A DNA stretch of 64,000 nucleotides, from the NCBI GenBank assembly GCA_002387565.1, contig DGJT01000032.1, positions 1-64,000 of the forward strand, written 5' to 3'. The position numbers and the translations under genes were made by a program. Origin of the DNA: Akkermansiaceae bacterium UBA4589 (GTDB lineage: Bacteria > Verrucomicrobiota > Verrucomicrobiia > Verrucomicrobiales > Akkermansiaceae). Shown in pieces: positions 35,314-44,346 of the stretch (position 1 is the stretch's first letter; each line of letters starts with the position of its first letter). Under the pieces are notes generated by a model. It made no database searches. It was not told the origin of the DNA and worked only from the letters and a program-made list of their open reading frames with translations.

Positions 35314-36624
35314 TTAACTATTCATAAGCTTTTCAATGACATCTATATCTATAGGAATGTCTTGCATCAAATCTTCACAGCCTTGCAAAGTAATAAGCAC
35401 GTTGGTTTCTAACCTTATACCTATTGATTCTTCTTCTATATAGATACCTGGCTCAACAGTAAGAATCATATTAGCCTGCAAAGGTTCACTCATATAATTG
35501 ACATCATGCACATCCAATCCCAGGTGATGTGATACACCGTGCATAAAATATTTTTTTGTTTTAGTGAGCCTAACTGTTTCATTCATATACTCAGCACGAC
35601 TCATTAGCTCTAATTCAACAAGTTTTTTAGCTGTATATTGCATATTTTGAGCTTGGTACTCTTCTAGTAATACTCCTGGCTTTAATAGTGATTTAGCGTA
35701 ATTTTGAATATCAAGTACCGCTTGATAAACTTTTTTTTGGCGTGGTGTGAATGAACCTGAAACAGGCACAACTCTAGTCATGTCAGAATTCCAGTTAGCC
35801 CACTCGCAACCAATATCAAGCAAAAGTAAATCTCCTGATTTGCAAACTTGATGATTCGATACATAGTGTAAAGTACAGGCACTAAGCCCACTAGCAACGA
35901 TAGGAGTGAATGCCCAGCGTCTCGTTCTATGATTTTGCATTTGATGCAATAAGTAAGACTCAATTTCCCATTCACCTATATTAGGCTTAATAATAGCTAA
36001 ACTAGCTTTAAAGGCAGAGCCTGTAATCTGAATAGCTTTTTTGATAGCCTCTATCTCTTCAGGTTGTTTAACCATTCTTAATGGAATCAGTAGTGTAGAT
36101 AAATCCAAAAAATCAGTGAACCCTTGTTTTTGGAGTGAGTTTTTGTAGCGTTGGTTACGTGTTTCAACTAACTTATCAGCTCTGGAATGTTCTTCGAAAT
36201 CTACCCATACAGAATCTAATACAGAAGTATATTTAATTACCAAGGCTTCATATTCATCAAATGTAGTAACTTCATCCAAATCATCATCACAAGCTGATAA
36301 TTGTTGCGCCTGATTAAGATTTAATTTACGTCCCTCCCAAAGAACTGTCGTAGGGTTTGATTTTTCGATAAGTAGAACACTTTTATTCTCACTTGGAGTT
36401 TTAATTAAGAAGAGAGCTGCTTTGGGGGCATCAATACCTGTTAAATAGTAAAAATTACTTTGTTGAATAAAACCAAGCTGACCATCAGCATTGCTTGGCA
36501 TAATGTCATTAGCATGTAAAATGACTAGACTGTTATCTGGAAGTACTTCAAATAAACGCTGCCTATTCCTCCTAAATAATTCAGGGCTAACTGGATCATA
36601 CCTTAAATAATTTTCCATCATCAT
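35314..36624 (-). CDS. pepP: Xaa-Pro aminopeptidase, M24 family
   Basis: Cytoplasmic metallopeptidase that removes an N-terminal residue preceding proline. The N-terminal creatinase-like AMP_N domain (LFEVLPDNSLVILHANDIM) is followed by the pita-bread fold with metal ligands visible: D in LLLDIGCEWANWNSDMTRV, H in MHGVSHHLGLDVHDV, E in TVEPGIYIEEES and E in GIRLETNVLIT. The 436 residues match the family. ATG 36624 is preferred to the TTG at 36633 because ATG is normal for this genome. It is the last gene in a minus-strand cluster with a TPR protein and two unknown proteins. Confidence 0.94.
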   Translation of the reverse strand: MMMENYLRYDPVSPELFRRNRQRLFEVLPDNSLVILHANDIMPSNADGQLGFIQQSNFYYLTGIDAPKAALFLIKTPSENKSVLLIEKSNPTTVLWEGRKLNLNQAQQLSACDDDLDEVTTFDEYEALVIKYTSVLDSVWVDFEEHSRADKLVETRNQRYKNSLQKQGFTDFLDLSTLLIPLRMVKQPEEIEAIKKAIQITGSAFKASLAIIKPNIGEWEIESYLLHQMQNHRTRRWAFTPIVASGLSACTLHYVSNHQVCKSGDLLLLDIGCEWANWNSDMTRVVPVSGSFTPRQKKVYQAVLDIQNYAKSLLKPGVLLEEYQAQNMQYTAKKLVELELMSRAEYMNETVRLTKTKKYFMHGVSHHLGLDVHDVNYMSEPLQANMILTVEPGIYIEEESIGIRLETNVLITLQGCEDLMQDIPIDIDVIEKLMNS

Positions 36625-36642
36625 GCAGCTCAATAGTCAGTA

Positions 36643-38022
36643 TTAACTGTATGAGCTCTCTACTTTCTGCGCTACATCTCTGTAATTGTAATCTACCTCG
36701 TAAATTTGTTTAAAACTAGCAAGCGACTCTTGAGCTAACCCACTTTTTTCTTGAATCACGCCTAATCTATAAAGGACATCTTTCTTAGTGTCATCCATAG
36801 AAAGTAAGCCTTTGTTGGCAGCCTTCAGCTGCTCTGCAGCCATATCTAGCATGCCTTTAGCTTCAAAAATCAAACCTTTTAACAAGAGAGCTTTCATTTT
36901 GATATTAGGATTATTTTCGGCTCTTTGCAAGTGCGGCATAGCTTCATCAAAGTGATTAAGATTAAATAAAACTTGAGCCAATTTTAAGCGTAAAACTAAA
37001 TCTGTAGGGTTTTTCTCAACGAGGCTTTGTAAATCAGCTAACTCAATTTGATTTTTCTCTATAATTAGAGCATCTAGCTGCTCTTGCAGAGCAGGCTTGT
37101 CCGCTTCTTGAGCTTGGTCTAGAGCTTCCTCATAAGCTTCTACCTGAGACTCTAAACGTTTTGAACGAGTTTCAATATAAAGTTTTTCTAATGAAGTGTC
37201 ATTCTGACTTAGGTGAAAAGCCCAGTGATAAAAACTCTCAGCTTGAGCCCAATCCTCAAGTTGGCTATAAATATCAGCTAGATCTTTGCTCACTTGTAAG
37301 TTTTGATTATCTTGAGCGTAAACTTCTAAAAGACTTTCTACCCTAGCCTGCATTTGCTCTTGGGTCATTGCCAAACGGTTTGCAGCTTGATCTTTGAGAT
37401 ATTCTTCCTGATTTTTCATGCCTGATTTTGAGCTATTCTTAGACATATTACCTTGCTGCATAGTCGCTTTAGCTGATAAATCCTTAGCTAATTGAGCTGA
37501 AGTTACATCAGAAGGGTCTTGAGCAGAAATCTCGGAATAAACAGCACTAGCTTCTTGAAGGTTGCCTATAGATTGATAATAAGAAGCTAAATCTTTGAGG
37601 AGCTCTGTTTGTGATCCGTCAATTTGCCTTATTGTTTCTAACGCAAAAATAGCTGTCTCTAAAAACCCAACAGATATTGATGCCTCGTGTAGTTGTGTCG
37701 CCAACTCTGTACTTGAAGGGTGCTTTTCAAGCCCATCTTCAATAAGTTCAAATAGCTTATCAACGTCTTTCTTCAGTAAGCTTTGAAATTTCCCTTTGGA
37801 TAAACCTCCTTTTTTAGAGTCACCCAAACCTAACATAAGCTCACAACGTCTTAACAGCTTTCTCGCTGGTAAAAAACCTTGGTGCTGCTGCAAAACAGCG
37901 CGACTTAACTTAATCGCAAACTCATAATTTTTAGAATGAGCAACATCTTGAGCTTTCTTCCAGAGGCTAGCCGAATCATTGCTAAGGTTTGATTCATCAT
38001 GAAATTCTAGGTTTGTGTTCAT
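36643..38022 (-). CDS. Tetratricopeptide-repeat protein
   Basis: A 459-residue protein made largely of helical repeats. TPR-like units are visible at about residues 20-60, 110-145, 147-180, 240-275, 330-365 and 410-455. The central part is strongly charged with coiled-coil character (VEAYEEALDQAQEADKPALQEQLD). No signal peptide or membrane helix is seen, so it is probably cytoplasmic. It lies 6 bp from the neighbouring unknown gene at 38029 and 9-18 bp from pepP, all on the minus strand. The partner is unknown. Confidence 0.8.
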   Translation of the reverse strand: MNTNLEFHDESNLSNDSASLWKKAQDVAHSKNYEFAIKLSRAVLQQHQGFLPARKLLRRCELMLGLGDSKKGGLSKGKFQSLLKKDVDKLFELIEDGLEKHPSSTELATQLHEASISVGFLETAIFALETIRQIDGSQTELLKDLASYYQSIGNLQEASAVYSEISAQDPSDVTSAQLAKDLSAKATMQQGNMSKNSSKSGMKNQEEYLKDQAANRLAMTQEQMQARVESLLEVYAQDNQNLQVSKDLADIYSQLEDWAQAESFYHWAFHLSQNDTSLEKLYIETRSKRLESQVEAYEEALDQAQEADKPALQEQLDALIIEKNQIELADLQSLVEKNPTDLVLRLKLAQVLFNLNHFDEAMPHLQRAENNPNIKMKALLLKGLIFEAKGMLDMAAEQLKAANKGLLSMDDTKKDVLYRLGVIQEKSGLAQESLASFKQIYEVDYNYRDVAQKVESSYS

Positions 38023-38028
38023 ATTAGG

Positions 38029-39378
38029 TTAATTATATTGATTTAAATAGTAAGCTACAGGGTCTCGTTTATAAAGGTTTGAAGATTGATTGGAAGCTTT
38101 TTTTTCATCACTATCTACAAAATTACTTTTTTCACTTTCTTGGCTTGTAAATTCAATCATGAGTTGAGCTTTTAAGTTTCTTTGAGCTAATTTCTGTTTA
38201 AATTCTAAATATAACTGTCTAAGCTGGTTCGTTAGTTCTTCCTTTGTTAAATTTGGCTCTAGCTCTGGTTGATCTTCCAACCTTTGAAGTTGTTCTTCAC
38301 TTAAATTTAATTGAGCTAATTGATTTTTTTTAGTTTGATCACTCTTGATATCAGAAGGGCTCTTCATCCATTTTTGTTCTAACAAGTTTTGTAAATCTAC
38401 AATCAAAGGATGATAATAAGGGTTAATTATATGGTATAGACTACTTATTTCTTTTTTCAGGTAGTTAATTATTTTAAGCTCATTTTTAGTCATAGGCTTT
38501 CCTATACTTTCCCACAAAGGAGCACTATATAGCCATAGTTTTTCTAAAGATTCCTTACTTTCATCTAAGGTTAATTTATCATAAGGTTGTCTTTTTAGGA
38601 GGTTTAATAGTCTAAACTCTAGCCATTGAGACTCAGTTTCCATCCATTTTTGAGGGTCTGGCAATTGATTTTTAAAATAGGTCTTCCAGTCTCCTCTGAA
38701 TTTAATTATTTCATTCCAGTTAGGGTACTTACCAGATTTAGCTAACCAAGATTTCCAGGTGCCCACAAAACTCAAAGAAGCCAAAGTAAAAGGTTTGTTT
38801 TCAAGGCTATATGTTGTTTGAAAGTCTAACTTTAAATCTTGCATATTAGTTACTTTTTGTTGTGAGCGGTAATAATTACTCGCTGCAACTTTAGTTTCTA
38901 AATGATTTATTTTTTTTAACGCTAAAAGACCTGTAATAATGACATCTGGCACATCTAATTGAACCTTTGTATTGCCCCATAAATTTTCATCTTTATTTTC
39001 ATAGATTAAGGCTTCTGAAAACAAATACGCTTTTATTAATACTTTTTCTACGCCTTCATTAAGAAGGAATTGATTGTTTATTAAGGGTAAATCAATTATT
39101 TTAACGATAAAAACATCATCAATCGCTACTACATTGATATAAGGGTCTGCAGAGATTGCATTTAATGGTATTTCTTTAAACTGAAAAACTAATTTCTTGA
39201 GTCTTTTTTCATTTTTTTCCACTAAATGGTGAGTGACAAAAAAATAATCTAGCTCGTCAAAATATTCAATAAGCTTAGCTTCAGGATTAGTTTCAATAAA
39301 TGCACTGCCCCTTGAACCTGCAATCATAGTTAACAAAAGCACACAGATTACGCAAAACCTCTGTGCGGTTAGCCACAT
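38029..39378 (-). CDS. Exported protein of unknown function
   Basis: The 449-residue product begins with a signal peptide (CVICVLLLTMIAGSRGSA, cleavage about residue 26). The mature part is rich in Lys, Glu and Leu and appears mostly helical. It contains no motif I recognise; the last 90 residues are a charged, coiled-coil-like segment. It lies 6 bp from the TPR gene and 33 bp from a small membrane protein gene on the same strand, so the cluster may encode an envelope complex. This is inferred only from gene order. Confidence 0.72.
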   Translation of the reverse strand: MWLTAQRFCVICVLLLTMIAGSRGSAFIETNPEAKLIEYFDELDYFFVTHHLVEKNEKRLKKLVFQFKEIPLNAISADPYINVVAIDDVFIVKIIDLPLINNQFLLNEGVEKVLIKAYLFSEALIYENKDENLWGNTKVQLDVPDVIITGLLALKKINHLETKVAASNYYRSQQKVTNMQDLKLDFQTTYSLENKPFTLASLSFVGTWKSWLAKSGKYPNWNEIIKFRGDWKTYFKNQLPDPQKWMETESQWLEFRLLNLLKRQPYDKLTLDESKESLEKLWLYSAPLWESIGKPMTKNELKIINYLKKEISSLYHIINPYYHPLIVDLQNLLEQKWMKSPSDIKSDQTKKNQLAQLNLSEEQLQRLEDQPELEPNLTKEELTNQLRQLYLEFKQKLAQRNLKAQLMIEFTSQESEKSNFVDSDEKKASNQSSNLYKRDPVAYYLNQYN

Positions 39379-39411
39379 ATTTATAATAATGAAATTTGTT
39401 ATGAAATAAGG

Positions 39412-39684
39412 CTATATTTGACGCCTTATTTTCTTTAGAGTTCTTTCTGCTCCTCTTTGTGTTTGAGGACCTGTGTATATTTCAGTGATAAACTTGCTTA
39501 GTTTTGGTATAGATGAAGCCACTCCTAAGCCAGCAAAACTCCATATGAGAGCCTTGCGTGATTTAGAGCCTAAAATTCCAGATAAAAAAATTCCAGCCCC
39601 TAAGCCTAATAAGCCAGCTGAGACGACATCGCTCTTTTCTACTACCGCTTGTATATCAACTTTTTTAGAATAATTTGAATCCAT
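39412..39684 (-). CDS. Small membrane protein of unknown function
   Basis: A 90-residue protein with two hydrophobic segments, about residues 20-38 (VVSAGLLGLGAGIFLSGIL) and 44-62 (ALIWSFAGLGVASSIP), and a basic C-terminus (RTLKKIRRQI). No family recognised. First gene of the minus-strand cluster that continues into the exported protein, the TPR protein and pepP. The 177-bp divergent gap to rpoZ must hold both promoters. Confidence 0.68.
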   Translation of the reverse strand: MDSNYSKKVDIQAVVEKSDVVSAGLLGLGAGIFLSGILGSKSRKALIWSFAGLGVASSIPKLSKFITEIYTGPQTQRGAERTLKKIRRQI

Positions 39685-39861
39685 AATTTAACCGTATTCT
39701 ACCTAAAATAAACTATCAGTCAATGTATAAAAAGAGCTTTTACTCAACAATCGTTTAAATGTCTTGATATTTATTAAAAATCTTTTAGAATCCACAACCC
39801 TTATATTCTATAGTCCTTGTATTAAATAAGTTCTATTAACCCAAACCTCATTTTAGATACC

Positions 39862-40065
39862 ATGAATAGTTTACTTGTTGAAGAAGCCTCTACTATTGTC
39901 ACTGAACCAAATCTGCTTATTACTCTTGTCTCTCAAAGGGTTAAAGAACTTGCACAAGGCGCATCACCTTTAGTGCAAACACTCCCTAGCATGACAACTG
40001 CAGATATTGCGCTCACAGAAGTGATTCAGGGTAAGATTCGTATTCTTGCTGAAGACATGGTTTAA
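39862..40065 (+). CDS. rpoZ: RNA polymerase omega subunit
   Basis: A 67-residue protein with the omega core: LVSQRVKELAQGASPLV at about residues 22-38 and TADIALTEVIQGKIRIL near 47-63, matching the conserved RVxQLxxGAxPLV and ALxEIxxGKI blocks. It stabilises the beta' subunit. It lacks the N-terminal MARVT-type extension and the C-terminal tail found in E. coli. It starts at the ATG at 39862 and is followed 67 bp later by smpB, the two probably sharing a transcript. Confidence 0.88.
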   Translation: MNSLLVEEASTIVTEPNLLITLVSQRVKELAQGASPLVQTLPSMTTADIALTEVIQGKIRILAEDMV

Positions 40066-40132
40066 CTAAAACCTATTCAAGCTTTAGTAGCTTTACTTCA
40101 AATAAACGCTACCGCATTTCAAGCTTGATACT

Positions 40133-40600
40133 ATGGAAAAGACCTCTCTCATTGTTAGCAATAAAGTAGCCAGAAGAGATTTTCATATTTCAGACACCTA
40201 CGAGGCGGGACTAGTGCTCAAAGGCACCGAAATTAAATCCATTCGCTCGGGTCATGTAGATATTAAAAACTCGTTTGTTCGCATCGAGAAAGGTGAGGCT
40301 TTTTTGTATGGTTGCGATATCAAACCTTGGGGTACTGCTGGAGATTGGATTCAGCATGAAAGTAAAAGACCGAGAAAAATACTCCTTCACCGCAAGGAGT
40401 TGCTCAAAATTGCTCAGTTAGTAGATCAAAAAGGCTATACTATTCCTTGCTTAAAGCTCTATTGGAAAGGTTCTAAAGTAAAGGCTGAAATTGGAACAGC
40501 TAAAGGTAAGGATCATGCGGACAAACGACACGATTTAAAAGCGAAAACACAAAAGCGTGAAATCGCCAAAGAAATGGCTCGCTTTAACCGCAACTCTTAA
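40133..40600 (+). CDS. smpB: SsrA-binding protein SmpB
   Basis: Partner of tmRNA in trans-translation. The 155 residues contain RRDFHISDTYEAGLVLKGTEIKSIRSG near residue 12-40, the OB-fold signature of the family, then KLYWKGSKVKAEIGTAKGKDHADKR and the basic C-terminal helix (KREIAKEMARF) that inserts in the ribosome. The usual length is 150-160. No ssrA gene was recognised within the window. Confidence 0.97.
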   Translation: MEKTSLIVSNKVARRDFHISDTYEAGLVLKGTEIKSIRSGHVDIKNSFVRIEKGEAFLYGCDIKPWGTAGDWIQHESKRPRKILLHRKELLKIAQLVDQKGYTIPCLKLYWKGSKVKAEIGTAKGKDHADKRHDLKAKTQKREIAKEMARFNRNS

Positions 40601-40633
40601 TTAGTCTAAAACCAGTAAAATATTAAGTGTTTC

Positions 40634-41923
40634 ATGATTTATCCTCAGTCAATTGTAAGAAAAAAAGGTAATATTCAACTTATCCTTATTATTGTAGTTG
40701 CCCTCATCATCATAGCGGCAGTTATCGGCTTAATTTTAATTGGGCAAAAAAATAAGAAAAAAACAACTGAAGAAACTTTTACAGAGACCCCCATCACGCA
40801 AACACAACCTAAACATACAGAAGTTCCAAAAGTTAAGTTAGTAGAAAGCATCAAAGCTGCCAAGGGGTATAAGAATCCTAGATCAGGCATGCAACAACTC
40901 ACTAATTTACTTAGTAAGTCAGGGTTAAAAGGTTTATTAGAATTTCTGCCTAAAAATAGCCTTACTCAAGCAGAACAAAAACTGCTAGCTCAATACAACA
41001 AAACATCTCCATTAACTACACAAGAAATTAAATTGGTTTCAAGAAAAGCCAATACTCAAACTTGGTCCATGAGTTTTAATGGTATTGATAATTTTAATTT
41101 AGAAATTACTTATAAAAAGGATGGTAATACATGGGTTATTGATTCAGCCACACTTATTCAAAAAGAAGTAAGCTATCAAACTCCTGAGTCTATAATTCAA
41201 GATTTTCTTGTCGCTTTACAGGCACTTGATTTTGCTAAAGCTCTTTCTTATGTTGATTTAACTAAAGTTCCAGCTGAAAAAATAGCTGCTTTATGTATAC
41301 TTCTAGAAGAAACTTCACTTGATTTTAGCTCAGAAAAAACGATTAAAAAAATTCTCAACAAAGAAAACCTCATCACCTATCTCGCCTACTTAGTGAGCAA
41401 AGATAAGCTAGAAGAAGGCAAGTTTGCCATTACCCTCACTTCTCAAGAAAAAATAGCAGCTAAATTATGGAAGATTTCAGAAATCAATTTAGATAGTGTT
41501 TTAGAGCGTTATGCTACTCTATTTGGAGATGGGGATATCTACTACACGCCTCTAATTAAAAACCCAAAAGGTGGTGATAGTTTGGCTCTATACTTTGAAT
41601 TCAATGAAGCCACTTTATCTAAACGCACCCAAAAGCAACTAGATATTGTCATCGCTCTGCTTAAAAATAACCCTAATAAACATTTATCTATATCAGGTCA
41701 TGCTGACTCTATAGCCTCTACTAATTATAATGATCAGCTATCGAAAGACAGAAGTTTAGCTGTAAAAAACTACTTCTTACAAAATGGTATTAAAGAAAAC
41801 GAGGTAAGTTATAATTACTTTGGAGAGCTCCAACCAATTAGACCCAACGAAAAAGAAGATGGCAGTGACAACCCTGCAGGTAGACGAGCGAATAGGAGAG
41901 CAGAAATTTATCTGAATTTCTAA
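40634..41923 (+). CDS. OmpA-domain envelope protein
   Basis: A 429-residue protein with a single N-terminal membrane helix at about residues 13-35 (IQLILIIVVALIIIAAVIG), two middle segments that may be DUF-like repeats, and a C-terminal OmpA/Pal-like peptidoglycan-binding domain (LYFEFNEATLSKRTQKQLD near 313; LSISGHADSIASTNYNDQLSKDRS; GRRANRRAEIYL at the end). The asparagine, Asp and Arg ligands of the family are present. It probably tethers an inner-membrane-linked structure to the wall. The downstream gene begins 18 bp later. Confidence 0.85.
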   Translation: MIYPQSIVRKKGNIQLILIIVVALIIIAAVIGLILIGQKNKKKTTEETFTETPITQTQPKHTEVPKVKLVESIKAAKGYKNPRSGMQQLTNLLSKSGLKGLLEFLPKNSLTQAEQKLLAQYNKTSPLTTQEIKLVSRKANTQTWSMSFNGIDNFNLEITYKKDGNTWVIDSATLIQKEVSYQTPESIIQDFLVALQALDFAKALSYVDLTKVPAEKIAALCILLEETSLDFSSEKTIKKILNKENLITYLAYLVSKDKLEEGKFAITLTSQEKIAAKLWKISEINLDSVLERYATLFGDGDIYYTPLIKNPKGGDSLALYFEFNEATLSKRTQKQLDIVIALLKNNPNKHLSISGHADSIASTNYNDQLSKDRSLAVKNYFLQNGIKENEVSYNYFGELQPIRPNEKEDGSDNPAGRRANRRAEIYLNF

Positions 41924-41941
41924 TTTTGCAAAGAACTGTTT

Positions 41942-42520
41942 ATGGTACTTAGTAAATTTATCTGTAGCCTTGCCATTATATATATACCTTGGTTGCTAGC
42001 TAATAATTTACAGGCTAGTTCAGAGCTTAACTCTTCAATTTACTTTCCTAGTCTTAACCCTTGGTATAAAGTCTCTTTACCTGAGGTTAAAGGTATTTAT
42101 AAAGAACCTAAGTTAAATTTAATAACTCACAAACAAACCTCATCAGCTACTGCTCTAGCTGATGGTATTGTGTGGAAAATAAAACAGTCACCAGATAGAC
42201 AATCATCGACCGTCTATATTATACATAAGGATGAAAACAGTCATTATTATTGTAGCATCTACCCTTCTATTGAGTTGCTTTTTGTAAGCTTAAATAAGCT
42301 TGTCACTCGAGGGTTTAAAGTAGGCACAATTCATTCCAAAAATTTACCTGCAAGCAATATCTGGCAACCTGAGTTGATAGACCTACAAACAAAAGAGAAA
42401 GCTAATATTAGCGTGAAACAAACTACTCTGATATTGAACTCCGCCTTAAGCGAGCTCCAAAATAAAATTCAAGCTCAACGGTTCAATCAACTCCCTAATT
42501 TGAAAATTCTACAACCATGA
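41942..42520 (+). CDS. Exported protein with degenerate LytM/M23-like fold
   Basis: A signal peptide (about residues 1-25) is followed by a 165-residue domain. The run ALADGIVWKIKQ, VYIIHKDENSHYYCSIYP and NKLVTRGFKVGTI follows the order of a LytM (M23) domain (xADGxV, VxIxHxxG..YxHL, VxxGxxVxxGxxIG). The catalytic H-x-H is missing (YCSIYP), as in EnvC-type activators that regulate amidases without cutting wall themselves. This assignment is by pattern only. It overlaps the following glycosyltransferase gene by 4 bp. Confidence 0.5.
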   Translation: MVLSKFICSLAIIYIPWLLANNLQASSELNSSIYFPSLNPWYKVSLPEVKGIYKEPKLNLITHKQTSSATALADGIVWKIKQSPDRQSSTVYIIHKDENSHYYCSIYPSIELLFVSLNKLVTRGFKVGTIHSKNLPASNIWQPELIDLQTKEKANISVKQTTLILNSALSELQNKIQAQRFNQLPNLKILQP

Positions 42521-43344
42521 ACCAGTCAACCATTGCCTCGTTATTATTAAGTAGACCCAAACAAGCTAAAGTGATAGGGCTAGGTGTACATGCTCTCGAA
42601 CTTGAACAGGCTCATCAACTTATTAAGCAAGCTTGTATAACACCTCAATTTCAAGGGTTTGTCTGTGCCACTAGCGCTCATGGTATTATAGAGGCACAAA
42701 ACAATGAAGCTCTACAATCTGTGTACAAAGACGCTTTTCTCGTAACTCCAGATGGGTTACCATTAGTATGGGTAGGCAAAAGCCAAGGACTTAATAAAAT
42801 GAGCCGAGTCTACGGTCCCGACCTTATGCTCGCAATCCTTCAATCGAGTGAGGAAAAACCTCTAAGACACTTTCTTTGGGGAGCCAATGACGGAGTCGCT
42901 CAAAAACTCCAAGAGAAACTACAACGAGATTATCCTTACCTCGAAATAGTGGCTGCTGTGACACCTCCCTTTAGGGCTCTCACTGAACAAGAAGAATTAG
43001 ATTTAGTTGAGCAAATTAGAGCCACTAAACCACACTGTTTTTGGGTAGGCATCAGCACACCTAAACAAGATTTATTCATGCATCAATTTCTACAAAAATA
43101 TCAAAAAGAGCTCAGTTTTGACGAGCATGGATTCGTGATGTTTGGTGTAGGCGCTGCCTTTGACTTTCATCTTGGACACCTCAAACAAGCTCCAACATGG
43201 ATGCAAAAAACTGGTTTAGAATGGTTATTTAGAATGCTTATGGAGCCCAAAAGACTTTTTAATCGTTATGTTGTGATTGTACCTCGGTTTATTTTTGGAA
43301 GTCTTAAGCAAATTATTCTTGGACAAAACCAGCCCCTAGACTAA
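42517..43344 (+). CDS. WecG/TagA/CpsF family glycosyltransferase
   Basis: Transfers an N-acetylmannosamine-type sugar to a lipid-linked saccharide in surface-polymer synthesis (family GT26). The 275 residues carry TSAHGIIEAQNNEALQSVY, VTPDGLPLVW near residue 85-94, SRVYGPDLML near 108, and WVGISTPKQDLFM near 175. It starts 4 bp inside the previous gene. The neighbours (a UXS-like enzyme, cysC, cysD, cysN) suggest a shared role in polysaccharide modification. The acceptor is unknown. Confidence 0.9.
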   Translation: MNQSTIASLLLSRPKQAKVIGLGVHALELEQAHQLIKQACITPQFQGFVCATSAHGIIEAQNNEALQSVYKDAFLVTPDGLPLVWVGKSQGLNKMSRVYGPDLMLAILQSSEEKPLRHFLWGANDGVAQKLQEKLQRDYPYLEIVAAVTPPFRALTEQEELDLVEQIRATKPHCFWVGISTPKQDLFMHQFLQKYQKELSFDEHGFVMFGVGAAFDFHLGHLKQAPTWMQKTGLEWLFRMLMEPKRLFNRYVVIVPRFIFGSLKQIILGQNQPLD

Positions 43345-43365
43345 GTTTTACTTATTCAGTACATT

Positions 43366-44331
43366 ATGCTCATTAAACCCACCTTTTCAGACCCTTCCAA
43401 AACCACAGCACTAGTCACTGGTGGTGCCGGTTTCGTACCATCACACCTCATTGATCTACTCATTAAAGAAGATATCAATATCATCGCTCTAGATAACTTT
43501 ATTACTGGTAGCCCTAAGAATATCGAGCATCTCGACAAGCACCCTAACTTCTGCTTTTTTGAACATGACATTTCAACTCCTTACCAAGTAGAGGGTCAGC
43601 TAGATTATATTTTCCACTTAGCTTCACCAGCAAGTCCTATCGATTACCAGAAACGCCCTATCGAAACGATTAAATCAGGTTCTTTTGGAACACATTATGC
43701 ATTAGATTTAGCCGTAGAGAAAAAAGCTAGGTTTTTATTTTCTTCTACTTCTGAAGTCTATGGAGACCCTCTGGTGCACCCTCAACCTGAATCTTATTGG
43801 GGTAATGTGAATCCTATTGGGCTTCGTAGTTGTTATGATGAGAGCAAGCGCTATGGAGAGGCAGCTATCATGGCTTACCACCGAGCTTTAGGTGTGGATA
43901 CTCGTATTATAAGAATCTTTAATACCTATGGGCCTAGGATGCGCCTCGATGATGGACGAGTTGTACCAGCCTTCATTTCTCAAGCTTTACAAAACCAACC
44001 ACTAAGTCTTTTTGGTGATGGTAGTCAAACTCGCAGTTTCTGTTATGTCTCCGACCTAGTGCGTGGCATGTGGCTGCTTATGCAAAGTGATTGTACTGAG
44101 CCCGTTAATATTGGCTCATCAGAAGAGATGACTATTAAAACTTTTGGTGAAAAAATTAGTGAGGCACTTAACATTGACTTCAATCCTGCTTACCACCCTC
44201 TTCCTGCAGATGACCCTAAAATTAGGCAAGCAGATAACAGCAAAGCCAAACAGCTACTTAATTGGCAGCAAGAAGTTAGCTTTGATGATGGCATCAAAGA
44301 AACCATCGCTTATTTTAAAACTGTTATTTAA
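43366..44331 (+). CDS. UDP-glucuronate decarboxylase-like extended SDR
   Basis: Probably converts UDP-glucuronate to UDP-xylose, from the UXS-like DNFITGSPKNIEHL, HLASPASPIDYQKRPIETI and the SSTSEVYGDPLVHPQPESYWGNVNPIG block. The catalytic Y157-x-x-x-K161 pair is intact (SCYDESKRYGE). The nucleotide-binding loop is odd: GGAGFVP, where the last residue is normally Gly; here Pro25 (codon CCA at 43438). The 321 residues fit the family. An alternative is another NAD-dependent sugar epimerase. It follows the glycosyltransferase and precedes cysC by 15 bp. Confidence 0.88.
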   Translation: MLIKPTFSDPSKTTALVTGGAGFVPSHLIDLLIKEDINIIALDNFITGSPKNIEHLDKHPNFCFFEHDISTPYQVEGQLDYIFHLASPASPIDYQKRPIETIKSGSFGTHYALDLAVEKKARFLFSSTSEVYGDPLVHPQPESYWGNVNPIGLRSCYDESKRYGEAAIMAYHRALGVDTRIIRIFNTYGPRMRLDDGRVVPAFISQALQNQPLSLFGDGSQTRSFCYVSDLVRGMWLLMQSDCTEPVNIGSSEEMTIKTFGEKISEALNIDFNPAYHPLPADDPKIRQADNSKAKQLLNWQQEVSFDDGIKETIAYFKTVI

Positions 44332-44346
44332 CTCATATTTAAGACC

